Assembly: GCA_022578965.1 (NCBI GenBank)
Contig: MU400528.1
Coordinates: 372,001-436,000, forward strand
DNA: 64,000 nucleotides
Origin: Xylaria sp. FL1777
Taxonomy: Eukaryota; Ascomycota; Sordariomycetes; Xylariales; Xylariaceae
Direction: 5' to 3'
The notes beneath the pieces were generated by a model. The model ran no database searches. It saw only the letters and a program-made list of their open reading frames with translations, and was not told the DNA's origin. Both the position numbers and the translations under genes were made by a program. This document shows positions 47,104 through 58,700 of this stretch, in pieces; the stretch's first letter is position 1, and each line of letters starts with the position of its first letter.

Positions 47104-48682
47104 TGCCATTGTCTGTCTCACGTAACCTCGGTGCCGTGTGATTGGTGCAACCACTATTCATCGACACTCAGTTGAGGTTGTGCCATGGTTGTACAACTCT
47201 ACTGGTGAATGAAGACAACCTTGAACCATCCCATCATCACTAACAACCATGTCACCAGCGATACGCCACTGCCTACCTACCCCGCGATACAAGGCCCCAA
47301 CGTCACAGTCGAATTCGCCAATGGAGAGAGCATGCGAATGCCGTACAAGCGACCGACCCGGATAGTAAACGAGTTTCACACCACTCATTCATGCTGTATG
47401 CAGGTCCCGAAGCTCCGCTCCCTCTCTTCTGGAGGCCTGCGTGAATCATCCGGCATGCGACGAAAGCGAATCAGCAAGGCCATGTGGAATCTCGGTCAGC
47501 GGCATTGGATTGCTGTAGGACATTCTGTCGATGTGATATGCATTTACCTACACTTATAGTGATACTGTGTAGGTAGGTAGTTATTTGCCCACGCGCGACC
47601 TATCATGTGCATGTCCTCTCATCGGTGGCTTGTATATCCGTCCGTCTGCTTGTTTCATACTGCGTACGCAGAGACCCAAAGCACATGTATCTAATCCAAA
47701 AGCGAAAGGGGTAAACATGAGCTATTGATAGCAACATGTAAGTACCTTAGGTATGGGGGAAACCATTACACATTGAATAGTAAGATGTATAGCGGGGAGA
47801 TAAGCCTGATACATCATCCATAATAATACTAGCCTATCTAACCATACTTACATGCAGTATGCGTATACACCGGCCGGCGGCTGATAACCTAAGCCCCAGA
47901 TTTTACATACATCCATGTCAAGGTCTGTCTCGTCATTCATCGGTAGCTCTTACAACCCCCGCCCCCCAAAAGGCGACAGCCATATATAAATATTGCAGTA
48001 GGTAATAATTACGAATACCATCACAAACACAACACGTATCTGGATACCGACAGATGATTCCACACTAAAGATATCTAATAAATCTAGACCAGCTCGTTTC
48101 GGAACCCCGAGGACCAGGTCAGATCAGGTCGGGGCTGACTCCGACCCCGCCCATGTGCCTCAGGCCCTCAGCTCGTGAAGGAAGAATACCTACCTAAGTT
48201 AAGTAAGGTATCCCGTCCCCACCGCGACATGCCCGTGGCCATGAGGCGCGGGCAAGTCATGCATCATCACGTCATGTCACGTTCCAAAGCAGGCGAGACA
48301 GGGCTGAGACGTCCGCATGTCTTAGTGGGATTCTATGATCGTCATCCAGGATTCTAGGCTCACATGGCGACAATGTGTGAGTAGTGCAGATTCGGCTCGC
48401 CCGAAAAAGGCTATGTATACCTAGGTACGGTGGGTGGACATATCTGAATCAGTGAATTTGCATTATGTATTCCTGCTTACAGATAATGTATAGTAGCTCC
48501 GGTAGTAGTAGTAATAGGTCATCACGTAGATATTGCCAATGAACCAACCGTATTTATTCATCGAGTTGACAACGAGAGAACAAGGAGTAAAAGTAGTCAA
48601 GTTGGCTCGCTGCTGTACGATGACCGGTCCTATGTCAATCCGTACATACATAGTTAGCTTCGGCGGCGTCAACAACTCCCAA

Positions 48683-48705
48683 TATCATCATCATCATCAT
48701 CATCA
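48683..48705 (+). repeat. ATC trinucleotide repeat
   Basis: Seven consecutive ATC triplets in gene-free DNA about 450 bp downstream of the Trs85 stop codon. Confidence 0.9.
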
Positions 48706-49157
48706 CTTTGGGCATACCTACTCTACTTTCTATGTTCGAAGCGTTTTCCCGATTCTGATTTCTGCTTCGAGCTGACGTCATTCTCTCCCTCCACTCCATT
48801 CCTGAATTGGTCGTCACTGGTTATGACGGTCAGTTGGTAAGGTAGCGAGACTGAAGACACCTATGGCTGCTTACTCACTAAAGTAGATATATGTATATGT
48901 AATCTAGTAGTTGGGTAGAGATCAAGTTGAGTACCGTAATAGGGTACCTAAATACCAAGACAATATCGCGTCATTGAAGCTTCTCCATCTATGCCATGCA
49001 AGCCTATATAATATAAATCACAAATAGCATGGAAGATCAGTTGTTTTGTACGGGAAGAAATGCAAAGATCCAATGCTTGCTTTGTCCAACATGGTGATCT
49101 AGTGTATGTATACAATTAAGACATTAATTACAGATAAAGCCGACGTCTATGCATAGT

Positions 49158-51581
49158 CTAGCCAAAGTCATCTTTTGCCTCGTTTGAATCTTGTTCTCGC
49201 TCTGGTTCCTGATTCCGTCCTTGGGTTTTCTTCTCTTCTTCCTGACCGCTCTCTTCTCCTTCTCCTTCGTCTTCTTCTACCTCACTGACGCCCATCCGTG
49301 ACCGTAAAGGCGCGCTCTCGAGGTTCGCCGTGCCCGCACCAGCAGGAAATCCGAGAGAACTCGCTCTCCGGCGTCTACCACCCAGAGCCTCGCTCTCCTC
49401 ATCCACACTTTCACTTTCGTCACCGGCTGTTTCCTCGTCTTCCCTGTCCGCGCTCTCCATGTTTTCATTGAGCTCTTGCCCAATACTAAGCATGAACGCA
49501 CTGGCATAGCGGAACTTAGCGATGCCATGGTCTGTCGGCAAGTCCGAGTAAGTCTTTCTCGCCTCGTTCAGACATCGCTGTGCCTGAATGAATTTCGATT
49601 GCGCGAGCCATGTCTCGGCCCCGAGGACGCTCCAAGAAGCGGATTTTCGTCGCCTGCTCCCCCATCCTTGAGTGCCGATACCTTCTTTAGACGCGTAACA
49701 CACCGCCAGACGCTCCTTGATCAGGGCGTCGCCGACCGGGCCCAGCATCTTGCTTTCGAGAAGACGCATGCCCCATCTGGCAGCATCATCAATATTCGAG
49801 CCTCCCCGCAACCTAAGGAGTTCCAGCCCGAGAGCAAGGCACCGCAGTGCCCCGTACGGCGCGCTACATCGGGTGAGATAGGAATAGTAAGCCGCCTCAA
49901 ACATGGTATCGATAGTCTCTGCTCGTGTCTTAGACGGGAGGTTTTGTGGCATGATGAGGAGGCTGAGGGCAGCCATCTCATTAGTGGCAGCGTGGTACCG
50001 CCATGCTTTGTCGTTGTTGAAGTCCCCACGAAGGATATCGTATGTTGAGTACGCCAACTTCCAGTCACGGAGCATGAATGCGTAGTCTGCTAGTTTTCTC
50101 ATGATGGCCTCGGGGGTGTCCGATCGATAGAAACCGAGAGAGTCATAGTTGCTCCCGGAACTTGAACCGGTGCCCGAGGACCGCGAATTGCTACCAAACC
50201 CCCAGCGACGGGTCAGGCCCACAAACCTCCCAGCTAGCCCTCTTCGTCGCGAAGCTACCTGATCATTCCATATAGAAACATGGCGCTCCATCGTAGGGAT
50301 GATGGATTGCGTCACCATTTCTCGGATGAAGGTACGGATTGCTGTCGCGTCAGATTCAAATATGTATTTTGTAGGATCCTCATAGCCATCATGATCTTCA
50401 CTCTCTCTAAGACTTGCTAACTCTTCTGCTGCTGACATCCACTCGCATCTGGGGAGCGGTATGCTGTCGTCGTCAGTGACTAAACTCCGGGTGCCTCTTA
50501 TACGAAGTAGATGACAGTGAAGGCCAAGGTTGCGCTTCATCTGATCAAATAGTGACATGGATCTCGTTATATCATCCCTTTCCTCGTCGTGGACGAGGAC
50601 ATAGTATCTCAAGAATTCCCCGTCAACCCAATTCGGCAGTCGTTTGTCCCCTGTGCTCGATTCCGTATATAGACGCCTCAGTGTGTCGATCGGCGCCTGG
50701 TTTCGCGAACTTATCGCCATAACACAGGCAACCGGGTGTGCAAATGTCTCATGGGGGGTCAATGGGAGACCTGAGAGTAGCCTGCGAAGATATAAAGCGT
50801 AGTATGGCGAGGGTGCATCTAGACCAAATCCATGGCTTGTAGGGCTGTGTGGTGCACCAAAGAACGACTCTTCTGCGTAGCTGAGGTGTCTATCTACCAC
50901 AGCCTCAACTTCTGAAATGGTAGGCCCGGCGTTTGAGAGGCGTGAAAGCTCATTTGGCTTGTCCGATATCCCGTTGGCTCTCGAAGCCTGAGAGTTCTTG
51001 AGGCCCGCAGCGGTTGGTTCGGGATGAACTATCCCCTCACCGAAACGGGTGAAATGTAATGAATAGTCCTCGTAGGCCCGACTCGAGCCGTTGCTGTCGC
51101 GTATGATGACCTTGCCCTGGATGCGCTCGCCAAAGGGCCGCAGGAGCTCCCAGAGCCCCCGGTCAAACCCCTTTTCCTTCAGTAGAACGTCCGTGTCTTC
51201 GGAGGCGTAGATGGCAACGTGTGGTACGAAAGCTCGGAGAATGAGGTTCAAGGGATCGCCCGGACTGTCCCCCACGCCTGCGGCCAAGGCAAGACCGTTG
51301 TTGGGGCTCGCACCAAAGATAGAACCGCTCGTGGTCCGTGTCGAGAGCGGCCTCCCACTGGGCGACTGCGAGCGAGAGCCGGGGGGCGAGAAGGTGGAGG
51401 CATAGAGAGATGCGGCAGAAGGATGCGATCGCCGGTACGGCAGAGTGACCTCGGACTGGGAAAGCGGCAACGCGTCGCCCAGGGACTGCCGGGTTCTGGT
51501 CTTGGAGGCCTTCAAGGCGGAGGCTGCCATTGGGGGCGTCGGGACGCGTTCGGTCGGCGCATCATAGTCGAAGGACTGCAT
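49158..51581 (-). CDS. trs85: TRAPPIII subunit Trs85 (TRAPPC8)
   Basis: Single exon, 807 aa. After a Ser/Pro-rich, probably disordered N-terminus (about 100 residues) comes the Trs85 core: NLILRAFVPHVAIYASEDTD, the YEDYSLHFTRFG region, HPVACVMAISSRN, the long helical part with IMRKLADYAFMLRDWKLAYS and AYYSYLTRCSAPYGALRCL. The last ~110 residues are strongly acidic with Glu/Gln-rich runs. Trs85 is the subunit that defines the TRAPPIII complex, a guanine-exchange factor for Rab Ypt1 in autophagosome formation and early secretory traffic. The start is set by the first ATG. The upstream leader has a trinucleotide repeat at about 51638-51690. Same strand as the two housekeeping genes that follow at higher coordinates. 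Confidence 0.92.
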   Translation of the reverse strand: MQSFDYDAPTERVPTPPMAASALKASKTRTRQSLGDALPLSQSEVTLPYRRSHPSAASLYASTFSPPGSRSQSPSGRPLSTRTTSGSIFGASPNNGLALAAGVGDSPGDPLNLILRAFVPHVAIYASEDTDVLLKEKGFDRGLWELLRPFGERIQGKVIIRDSNGSSRAYEDYSLHFTRFGEGIVHPEPTAAGLKNSQASRANGISDKPNELSRLSNAGPTISEVEAVVDRHLSYAEESFFGAPHSPTSHGFGLDAPSPYYALYLRRLLSGLPLTPHETFAHPVACVMAISSRNQAPIDTLRRLYTESSTGDKRLPNWVDGEFLRYYVLVHDEERDDITRSMSLFDQMKRNLGLHCHLLRIRGTRSLVTDDDSIPLPRCEWMSAAEELASLRESEDHDGYEDPTKYIFESDATAIRTFIREMVTQSIIPTMERHVSIWNDQVASRRRGLAGRFVGLTRRWGFGSNSRSSGTGSSSGSNYDSLGFYRSDTPEAIMRKLADYAFMLRDWKLAYSTYDILRGDFNNDKAWRYHAATNEMAALSLLIMPQNLPSKTRAETIDTMFEAAYYSYLTRCSAPYGALRCLALGLELLRLRGGSNIDDAARWGMRLLESKMLGPVGDALIKERLAVCYASKEGIGTQGWGSRRRKSASWSVLGAETWLAQSKFIQAQRCLNEARKTYSDLPTDHGIAKFRYASAFMLSIGQELNENMESADREDEETAGDESESVDEESEALGGRRRRASSLGFPAGAGTANLESAPLRSRMGVSEVEEDEGEGEESGQEEEKKTQGRNQEPEREQDSNEAKDDFG

Positions 51582-51655
51582 GAGTTAGACAGACGATGCT
51601 GTCGGCAAACACGACGCCGTTTGTTCTTGATGTGGCTGTTATTGTTATTGTTATT

Positions 51656-51689
<34 letters not shown>

Positions 51690-52377
51690 TCTTCTGCCTC
51701 GAGAGGGCTGTCAGGTCAGCTTTTCGCATCTGCGGTTGATTGCGCTGTTTGTGCACCACGGAAGAGCCGGTGGGGGGATGAATGCGCAATATCGCTATTA
51801 GGTATGTAGGCACACCGGTCTCTTGTCACCTAATGTGTAATTCTTGAATGTAGAGTGCGAGGAGCAGCACACACACAAAACAACTTAAAGTCCATGGACA
51901 ATGACCTGGAATTGTTAGGTGCTATTGAGACGAAGATGCTGAGTTGGGCTGTCCGGTATCGATAACTCTTATTTGGTCATGAATTTAAGATGTACGCATG
52001 GATCTAGCACCGCTATCTGGGGTATCCGCAACCCAGCAGCAGAGCCTGTAGGCGGCCACGTAGGTACCTCAAGTACTACCTACATTAGCAATATCGCCTT
52101 TACTTATGTACCTACATATAGTTCGTCCAGCATTATAGGTCTGGTATCCAAATGCCCGGGCATCTGGTAGAATGATATTGATTACATGGGTGCAGAAGCA
52201 GAATTATGTTGGACTATACAGCTCTTATTACTTGTTGTATACTGAGTAGGCTAGGTACCTGCCTAGGTCACTTATTGCTCACATTCATCTCTCGAGCCCA
52301 GGTACCGGGAAAATACCTACTTAGGGGACAATCATGGGAATCATAGCTAAGCTATAGCTTTTTCTATCTTTTCTAGC
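51582..52377. other. Trs85 promoter region
   Basis: About 800 bp between the Trs85 start and the Dbp7 stop, both minus strand. Apart from the simple repeat next to Trs85 and TAGGTA/TACCTA words at about 52060-52290, I see nothing. Confidence 0.5.
51638..51690. repeat. Compound GTTATT / GTC simple repeat
   Basis: Three or so GTTATT-like units run into about nine GTC triplets (with a few GCC). On the minus strand this lies 57-109 bases upstream of the Trs85 ATG, so within its likely leader. Confidence 0.85.
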
Positions 52378-52384
52378 TTAGCTA
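52344..52384. terminator. Perfect 11-bp inverted repeat containing the Dbp7 stop codon
   Basis: TAGCTAAGCTA at 52344-52354 and TAGCTTAGCTA at 52374-52384 are exact reverse complements with a 19-base spacer. The TAA stop of Dbp7 (52380-52378, minus strand) sits inside one stem. In the mRNA this would form a stem-loop at the start of the 3' UTR. A role in termination, stability or 3' processing is only a possibility; it is not a known fungal terminator type. Confidence 0.35.
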
Positions 52385-54753
52385 ATATTAAATTCGCTAG
52401 CCACATTCATGACTTCCTTCATCTTCATACGCATCCGAATCGCCGCAGCATCGTCGACAGTTGGTATATCGTCATCATCAGTCTTCCTCTTATCAGATGC
52501 TCTACCACTGTCATCTCTGCCTGTACCCTTCTGTTCTGCCCCTCTGCTCTGGCCTGCCTTGAACGTTCTTCTCGATGGCCCTCCTCCGATACCTCCAGGC
52601 GCCTCCCTCAGCCCGTAACTCTTGGCCGTGTGGCCTAAATGAAGTTGCGTTATATCAAAATATTTGCGCTCATCTCGCACGTGAGTAGCGTAAGCACGGA
52701 TATGGGAGCGGAATGCTTGACGAGCTGAGTCCAACAATTTGCTATTGCCACCCTCTTTCTCCGTGGCAAGGAGACGCTGTTCGATATGAAGCTGCAACGC
52801 TTCAGCGCGGGAATTGGGTGTTTGCTTCTCGGAAACAAGCGTGGTAGGACTAGTCTCCTTATCGGGCTGTGGTAAGGTAATAGGTGTAAAGAATCCCTTT
52901 TGGAGGGTGGATTCGTAGGACTGCGGTGCCACCGACGACGCTGTTGAGTTCAGAAAAGTGATATATCCCTCCTCGCAGCCGGGCTGGACGAAAAGCACTG
53001 CTTTTCCTGGTCGACCTGCACGAGCTGTTCGCCCGATGCGGTGCGTGTGGTCGTCAACGCTGAATGCTGCGTCGTACTCGATAACGAGATCAACAGCGGG
53101 GACATCAAGACCACGCGATGCAATATCAGTAGTGATAAGAACGCAAGGGTCTTTCGATGTACGGAACGAGTTGAGCGTCGCCGTACGAACAGGCTGTGGT
53201 AAAGACCCATGTAATTTAAGCAACGCAACGGTCGGGTTTGCGGGAGACGTGATATAAGCGGCGTCGGCTACAGTATTATCTGTTAATGATGTTTCTGACG
53301 CAAGCCGGGTGTTCGCATTTCGAAGAAGATCAAAATGAAAGTCAACCGAATCGGCACAAGATATAAAAATGATAGCTTTCATGACAGACCCCTTGCGAGC
53401 AAAAGACGACTTTAAGAGCGCAATCAACGTGACCAGTCGCAATTTCGCCGGAACGATGAGGTAAGTTTGCTTGAGTTGTGAAGGTGCAGCGAATACAGCC
53501 TCGTCAATCTCGGCCGTAGTCTCCCCGTCGTTCTCGGATGTGGCCCCAGTAATATGAACAGCGTCTTGTAGACTGATTTCCCCTAATCTCTGGACGTTCC
53601 TTTTCATGGTGGCCGAGCAAAGAATGGTGACCCGTCTCTGTGGCAACTTGTCGAACTTGACGCCATCCTTGTTGGAGTCCTTCAACTCTTCCTTGCGTAT
53701 CTTACTAACGATACTCTTCAGCTCATCCTCGAACCCCATTTCCATTAGTCTATCACCTTCATCCAGCACAAGCCATCTAACCGTACCAACGTCAAGCACT
53801 TTTGTGTTGTCCAGATGATCAGCCAGCCGACCAGGAGTTGCAACTAGTATATTAACGCCTTTCCGTAACCGGGCCTTCTCCGATTTCTTGCTTTCGCCTC
53901 CGATCACAGTAGTGCTAACGATCCATGGAGCACAGCGGAGTACTTTTTCGAGCACGGTCGCAATCTGTTTACAAAGTTCTCGTGTGGGAGCGAGAATTAT
54001 AGCAAATAGGCCGGAATCACGATGGATCTGGACCCCGGTACTCGACCCATCCTCTTGCTGGCTCATAGCCATTATTCGTTGAACGATGGGTAGAAGGTAG
54101 GCTAGAGTCTTACCAGAGCCGGTCTGAGCCTGAAGAAAAGCGTCGCTGTCCTCCTTTACAAGTGGCGGTATGGTGTTCTTCTGTATAGACGTAGGCGCCT
54201 TCATCTCGAGCCTGGTGGAGAGGTGCTGAGCGATGCGTCGTGACAGTCCTAGAGCATGGAAGTTCTCTGCCTCGTCGGATAGAGGAGCATTGGACGGTTT
54301 CGCAGGCTCCACATCCTCGACGGGGTCTTCGAAGACAGTTTTCGGGGTGGGATTGGACGTGAATAACCTAGAAGTTATCCCGCCCGGCTTGTTACTGTTG
54401 CCCTGGCTGGGGTTCTGCGGCCCGGCATGGATGCTTCCTGGAGGGAGCTTGCCAGTCATGTAAGACAGAGACCTAGACGAGACGTCGGGTCGATCGTGGC
54501 GGGAGACGCCCTGTATCCGTTGTCGCTTGGCTGGCCGGTCGTCTCCGGTATCGTCCGGGAGCGAGGGATTGCGATCTCGTCGGCTTGCAGACAGCGGCGT
54601 GGCATTGGTGCCCGTCGACTGGCCGTCCCCATTTCTCTTCGCATTCCGTTGTGCGCTGACTCGATCCCTCCAGCGACCGCCGGTATATTTCACCCGGCGC
54701 TCCAGGGGCTGATCAGTAAGATCAAAATTCAAAAGCAGGCCACCGTCAGACAT
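52378..54753 (-). CDS. dbp7: ATP-dependent RNA helicase Dbp7 (DEAD-box, DDX31 family)
   Basis: Single exon, 791 aa. After a ~160-residue basic, low-complexity N-terminus (start MSDGGLLLNFDL, a typical Dbp7 opening) come all helicase motifs: Q motif around 186-191, Walker A AQTGSGKT at 209-216, PTRELCKQ (Ia), VATPGRL (Ib), motif II as DEGD at 331-334, SAT at 380-382, SRGLDVP (V) and HRIGRTARAGR at 571-581 (VI). DEGD instead of DEAD and the long linker between the two RecA domains are Dbp7 traits. The C-terminal part (RAYATHVRDERKYFDITQLH) matches the family's extension. Dbp7 works in the nucleolus on early 60S ribosomal precursors. It lies 1 kb from the PPR gene, same strand. Confidence 0.95.
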   Translation of the reverse strand: MSDGGLLLNFDLTDQPLERRVKYTGGRWRDRVSAQRNAKRNGDGQSTGTNATPLSASRRDRNPSLPDDTGDDRPAKRQRIQGVSRHDRPDVSSRSLSYMTGKLPPGSIHAGPQNPSQGNSNKPGGITSRLFTSNPTPKTVFEDPVEDVEPAKPSNAPLSDEAENFHALGLSRRIAQHLSTRLEMKAPTSIQKNTIPPLVKEDSDAFLQAQTGSGKTLAYLLPIVQRIMAMSQQEDGSSTGVQIHRDSGLFAIILAPTRELCKQIATVLEKVLRCAPWIVSTTVIGGESKKSEKARLRKGVNILVATPGRLADHLDNTKVLDVGTVRWLVLDEGDRLMEMGFEDELKSIVSKIRKEELKDSNKDGVKFDKLPQRRVTILCSATMKRNVQRLGEISLQDAVHITGATSENDGETTAEIDEAVFAAPSQLKQTYLIVPAKLRLVTLIALLKSSFARKGSVMKAIIFISCADSVDFHFDLLRNANTRLASETSLTDNTVADAAYITSPANPTVALLKLHGSLPQPVRTATLNSFRTSKDPCVLITTDIASRGLDVPAVDLVIEYDAAFSVDDHTHRIGRTARAGRPGKAVLFVQPGCEEGYITFLNSTASSVAPQSYESTLQKGFFTPITLPQPDKETSPTTLVSEKQTPNSRAEALQLHIEQRLLATEKEGGNSKLLDSARQAFRSHIRAYATHVRDERKYFDITQLHLGHTAKSYGLREAPGGIGGGPSRRTFKAGQSRGAEQKGTGRDDSGRASDKRKTDDDDIPTVDDAAAIRMRMKMKEVMNVASEFNIS

Positions 54754-55796
54754 TGTCGTCGATTTTCGGTACGAGGGATTGGCGGAGGGGAAATTCTGTG
54801 ACAGGCGGCAGAATTCCTGTTACTGCAAGCCAACTTTTTGGCGGTCAGCAGTTATATACTCGATAAGCATAAAACAGGAATTCTATAACCGGATAAATGC
54901 ATACCTTCCACAGGGAATTTACTTGGCCAAGATGATCACGGTGATTACGTAATAGTCTGTGACTGTCCGTTTTTTTTTTTAACGAGTCTATCTCCAAGGT
55001 CCATGACCGTCACTGAGATCGTTATATGTACAGGTTAGGTATCTAGCTTAGATCTGGCAAATCTAGCTATTGTTGAGCTATAGCCTATAGATATTGATAC
55101 TTGTAGGGTAAGTATGCAGTAGCTTTGTTGATGTAACGGAGAATACCCAATGGAACAAAGACCTGTCACAAACACATGAAATACTAAGAGACTGAGCAAG
55201 TGTACCTGTTGCATAGTCAAATTGCTCACAGCTCACGTCTCACGTAAACACGATTGTATCTAGACTAATCTACAAGACAGCAAGACCTCCAACAATTATA
55301 ACATAGGGTAAATACTTTGCTTTTCGCAAGTCGAGGTAGCAAGACCTGTCCATCCCACCACCATTGGCAATTGCCCGGTTACCAACGCCTATCTTCCTCG
55401 CCAATTGTCTGGTCCTCCGCGCCCACTCATCCCGGAATGCAAACCAAAGTGTCCCTCTTTTTGTATATGCAAAGTGGAGATTTATCTATAACCAGCGCGC
55501 CGGCTGATGCTCTTTCCTCGCTGATGCCCAGACCCAACCACCTATCCGTTTTTAAAAGTTCCGCTGACTCCCGATAAACGCCGGCCTTGCTTCTAAGGGA
55601 CGACCTCGCCCATAACAAGGGTACAAAAGCAAATAAACATTGACAAGCGGCCCTCCGCTTCGATCGATTCCCCAGGGACCATCCCAAAAAAAATGATTCT
55701 CTCAACGCACGGGGTATCGCATTAGAAGCAAGGACAAAGGAAATGGACGATAAGGAAAATAAGAAGTAGTAGCAGTAGTAACAGACGGCCGAGGAC
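54754..55796. other. Dbp7 promoter region and PPR-gene 3' end
   Basis: About 1 kb. No gene is seen; open stretches at 55317-55577 and antisense are short and featureless. Confidence 0.5.
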
Positions 55797-58700
55797 TCAT
55801 GGAGTAGCGACAGTGGCTTCATGGTTGCCCCCGCCAAGAAGCTCCAGAATCTTGTTGACGACAGCATTAGGGTATCCCCTGGATAGCATCTCTACAACAA
55901 TGGCTTGAGCTTGGTCGCGCTCCTCCACTGCAAGGTAGGCACGCGTCATGGCTTCGTATGTGCTAGGTTCCCGCTTCTCAAAGTTAACACTATCGTAAAT
56001 CGATGTCGCCTTGTGAATGTTCTTTTCGCTCGCCCAGCCATGGATGAGAGTATTAGCAATATAGGGTGTGAGTTCGACACGACGTTGTTTCATTTGAGTA
56101 AGAAATGGCTCGGTATCAGCAACACAATGATTGGCAACCATAGCCTCGAACAAAGCCTGGAAAAGGCAAGCGTTGGCAGGGATACTGGGGTCGCTCATCA
56201 CCGAGTTGAAGATTTTCCGCGCCCCCTGCATATCATGAAGTACGCAGCCCCGAGCATGGATGAGGGAGGCATAGTGGACGGGCTCCGGGCGTTGGCCAGA
56301 AGACCGGATCATATCGAGGACGGCCTCAGCGGCCGTCATGTTGACGGGCTCGAGAGTGGCATGGGTATCTACTAGGAGCTTAAAAGTATGGGCCGTTGGG
56401 GCGATGCCCTTGGACTTCATACGCTCATAGTAGGCGAGAACCTTGGATTTGTCGCGCTTTGTCGTCAGGAAGAATTGCATCATGCTATTGTACGGAGCAG
56501 GTCGCGCTTTGTAGTTAGGCATGGCCTCCATCTCGTCGAATAACTCTTCAGCGAATCTTTCGTCACTGACCCGGCATAGTGCATTTACGATAGTTCCATA
56601 CGTAACACTAGTGGGCTTGATACCTAGAGCGCGCATCTCGGCAAAATAGAACAGACAGTCATCGATGCGGCGAGCCTTTCCTAATTTTCCAATAAGAGCA
56701 TTATACAGAAAGGAAGACGGATCGACCCCTTCCGCCTTGGCTCGGAGAAAGATCTTGACGGCTTCAGAAGCTTCATCGAAGGTTTTGGTGGATTCTTTCA
56801 AGGTGGTGATGTAAAGGCCAAAAGTATTAGCGGACGGTGCAGCACCCATGTTCAAGAGTTCCATATGATACTGCTCGGCTAATCCTCGATCACCGAGAGT
56901 GAGGCAAGCACCCACCATAGAGTCGAGGATCGACGACCAACCATATCGAACAACGGGGTATTGTGGAAGGAGGGGGACATCAGATCGAGCCATAGAGAGA
57001 ATATCATGACAAAGATCCATCTTTCCCTCACGTGCAGCCGCAGATATCAACTTGGAATAAGTGATATATCTTGGATGACGGCCAGCCCGTCGCATATTAC
57101 GGAAGCGACCTAGAGCCTCTTGTAGTCGAGGACCCTTGCGGCCATGTGCGCCCTCCAACTCATCGGAGATGATTGACGACCCTTTGAAGTCGGTATTGTG
57201 AGCATAGGGATCGAAATTGTCTTCAAAGCTGGAAGAGACAGTAGTTGAAGGGTGTGGCGACGCAACGAAGCTAGGTTGCGGTGAGACAAAACCAGCTGAG
57301 GGAACCATGCGAGGGTCGGCAATTCCACGAGTCGACATATAACTTGAAATGAAGTCCACGCCCTCTTCAACTTCTTCGGCGAGTTGGGCTTTCTTGTTGC
57401 TATCCGCATCCACATTACGGATCCGATGGAACATGACTTCCGACTCTGTTAAGCCTTCTGCAACCTGACCTGAGCCGATCATAGCAACTGCATACATCGC
57501 TGCCGGCTCAATGAACGTGGCATTCACTTCGATATTGGGATTACTGAGAACTTGCCAGTATACTGATGCTCCCATTATATCTCCTTCACGGACACACTGG
57601 GCCAACAGGGCCATTGCTGGAGCAGCAATCTGTGGGTAGTTTGTGGGTATTTTGGCGAAAGCCGCAACGGCTGTCGGTCGATCGCCAGCATCAGCCGCAG
57701 CGGTAACAATGTCAGCCATAGCCTCAAGACGGGTCTTGTCCTCGATGCCCTTAGCCCATTGCAAAGCCTCCTGATAGACGCCCCTTGAGATCAAACCTTT
57801 GACAAAGCCTCCACTAACAGCAGCATCATAAATATCATTGAGCCGAACACCATAACTAACCACCAGCTTCTCATAGAATTGCATCGCGCCTTCAATTCTG
57901 TCGTTGATCACATAAGCATTGATTACGGAGGCATAAACCTGAGCGTCAAGTCGGTCATTGAGAGTGTATTTGCCGCTGTCATGGGCGACAGCAAGCTCCT
58001 TATATTCGTTGTAGCATTCTACAGCGCTGGCTAAATCTCCGGTATTCGCAAATGCCGTGATCATTGACGGGAATGTCGCAGCGAATGGAACAGTGCCTGT
58101 CATCTCCATGTGTTCAAACAAGCGTAGCATCTCTCTAACACGACCTGCCTGGGCACATGCGGAGATGAGTTGGTGGTAGGTTTCGGAGGAATAGTTAGCT
58201 CTGTGAGTTGTCACTGACGAATCGAATAGTCTCAGGGCCAAGTCAAGTCGGTCATCTTCGGACAGAATGGCGTGTTCCAGCTCATTCGAGGCGAACATGA
58301 ATTTGCCAGGCTCATCCATGCCACCAAATCGCACTCGCTTCTCGTCAAGAGACTTTTTGAGACTATTCACCTCGAGGCACCGAGCAGCTAGCAGCCCCAC
58401 CAAGATGTTGTATGTGTCAGCATTAGGAATAACGTTGCGTCGTAGCATATCAGCATAGACGTCCAATGCCTTAGAGATGACTTCGTATTTCTCAGTAGGA
58501 ATCTGGATCGCGGCCACCAATAAAGCATTATAGGCAGTCGCGATGGGATTGATGTCAGCAACGAGCATAGCCTCGAACACGGCCGGGATCTCAGCGTATC
58601 GCCCATCTTCGCTGAGTTTAGTGAGGTGATCAGCATAACTCTGTGATTGATAGTCGATTGGTGGAGAGGCACTGCGAGTGACACTCCCCGGTGTTGAGAT

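Larger units (their letters stand above)
44736..49157. other. 4.4-kb gene-free, microsatellite-rich region
   Basis: No convincing gene on either strand. The part up to about 45640 is pyrimidine-rich on the minus strand and is probably the leader and promoter of the preceding gene. The rest holds simple repeats (listed separately), GGGTGGGTGGG-type runs near 46510, many TAGGTA/TACCTA words and an exact TACCTAGGTA at 48418-48427. A 116-codon open stretch at 47209-47559 has no domain I recognise. Confidence 0.5.

Noticed and set aside
47209..47559. 116-codon open frame in the gene-free region
   Set aside because: No domain, no conserved-looking block, and microsatellite-rich surroundings.
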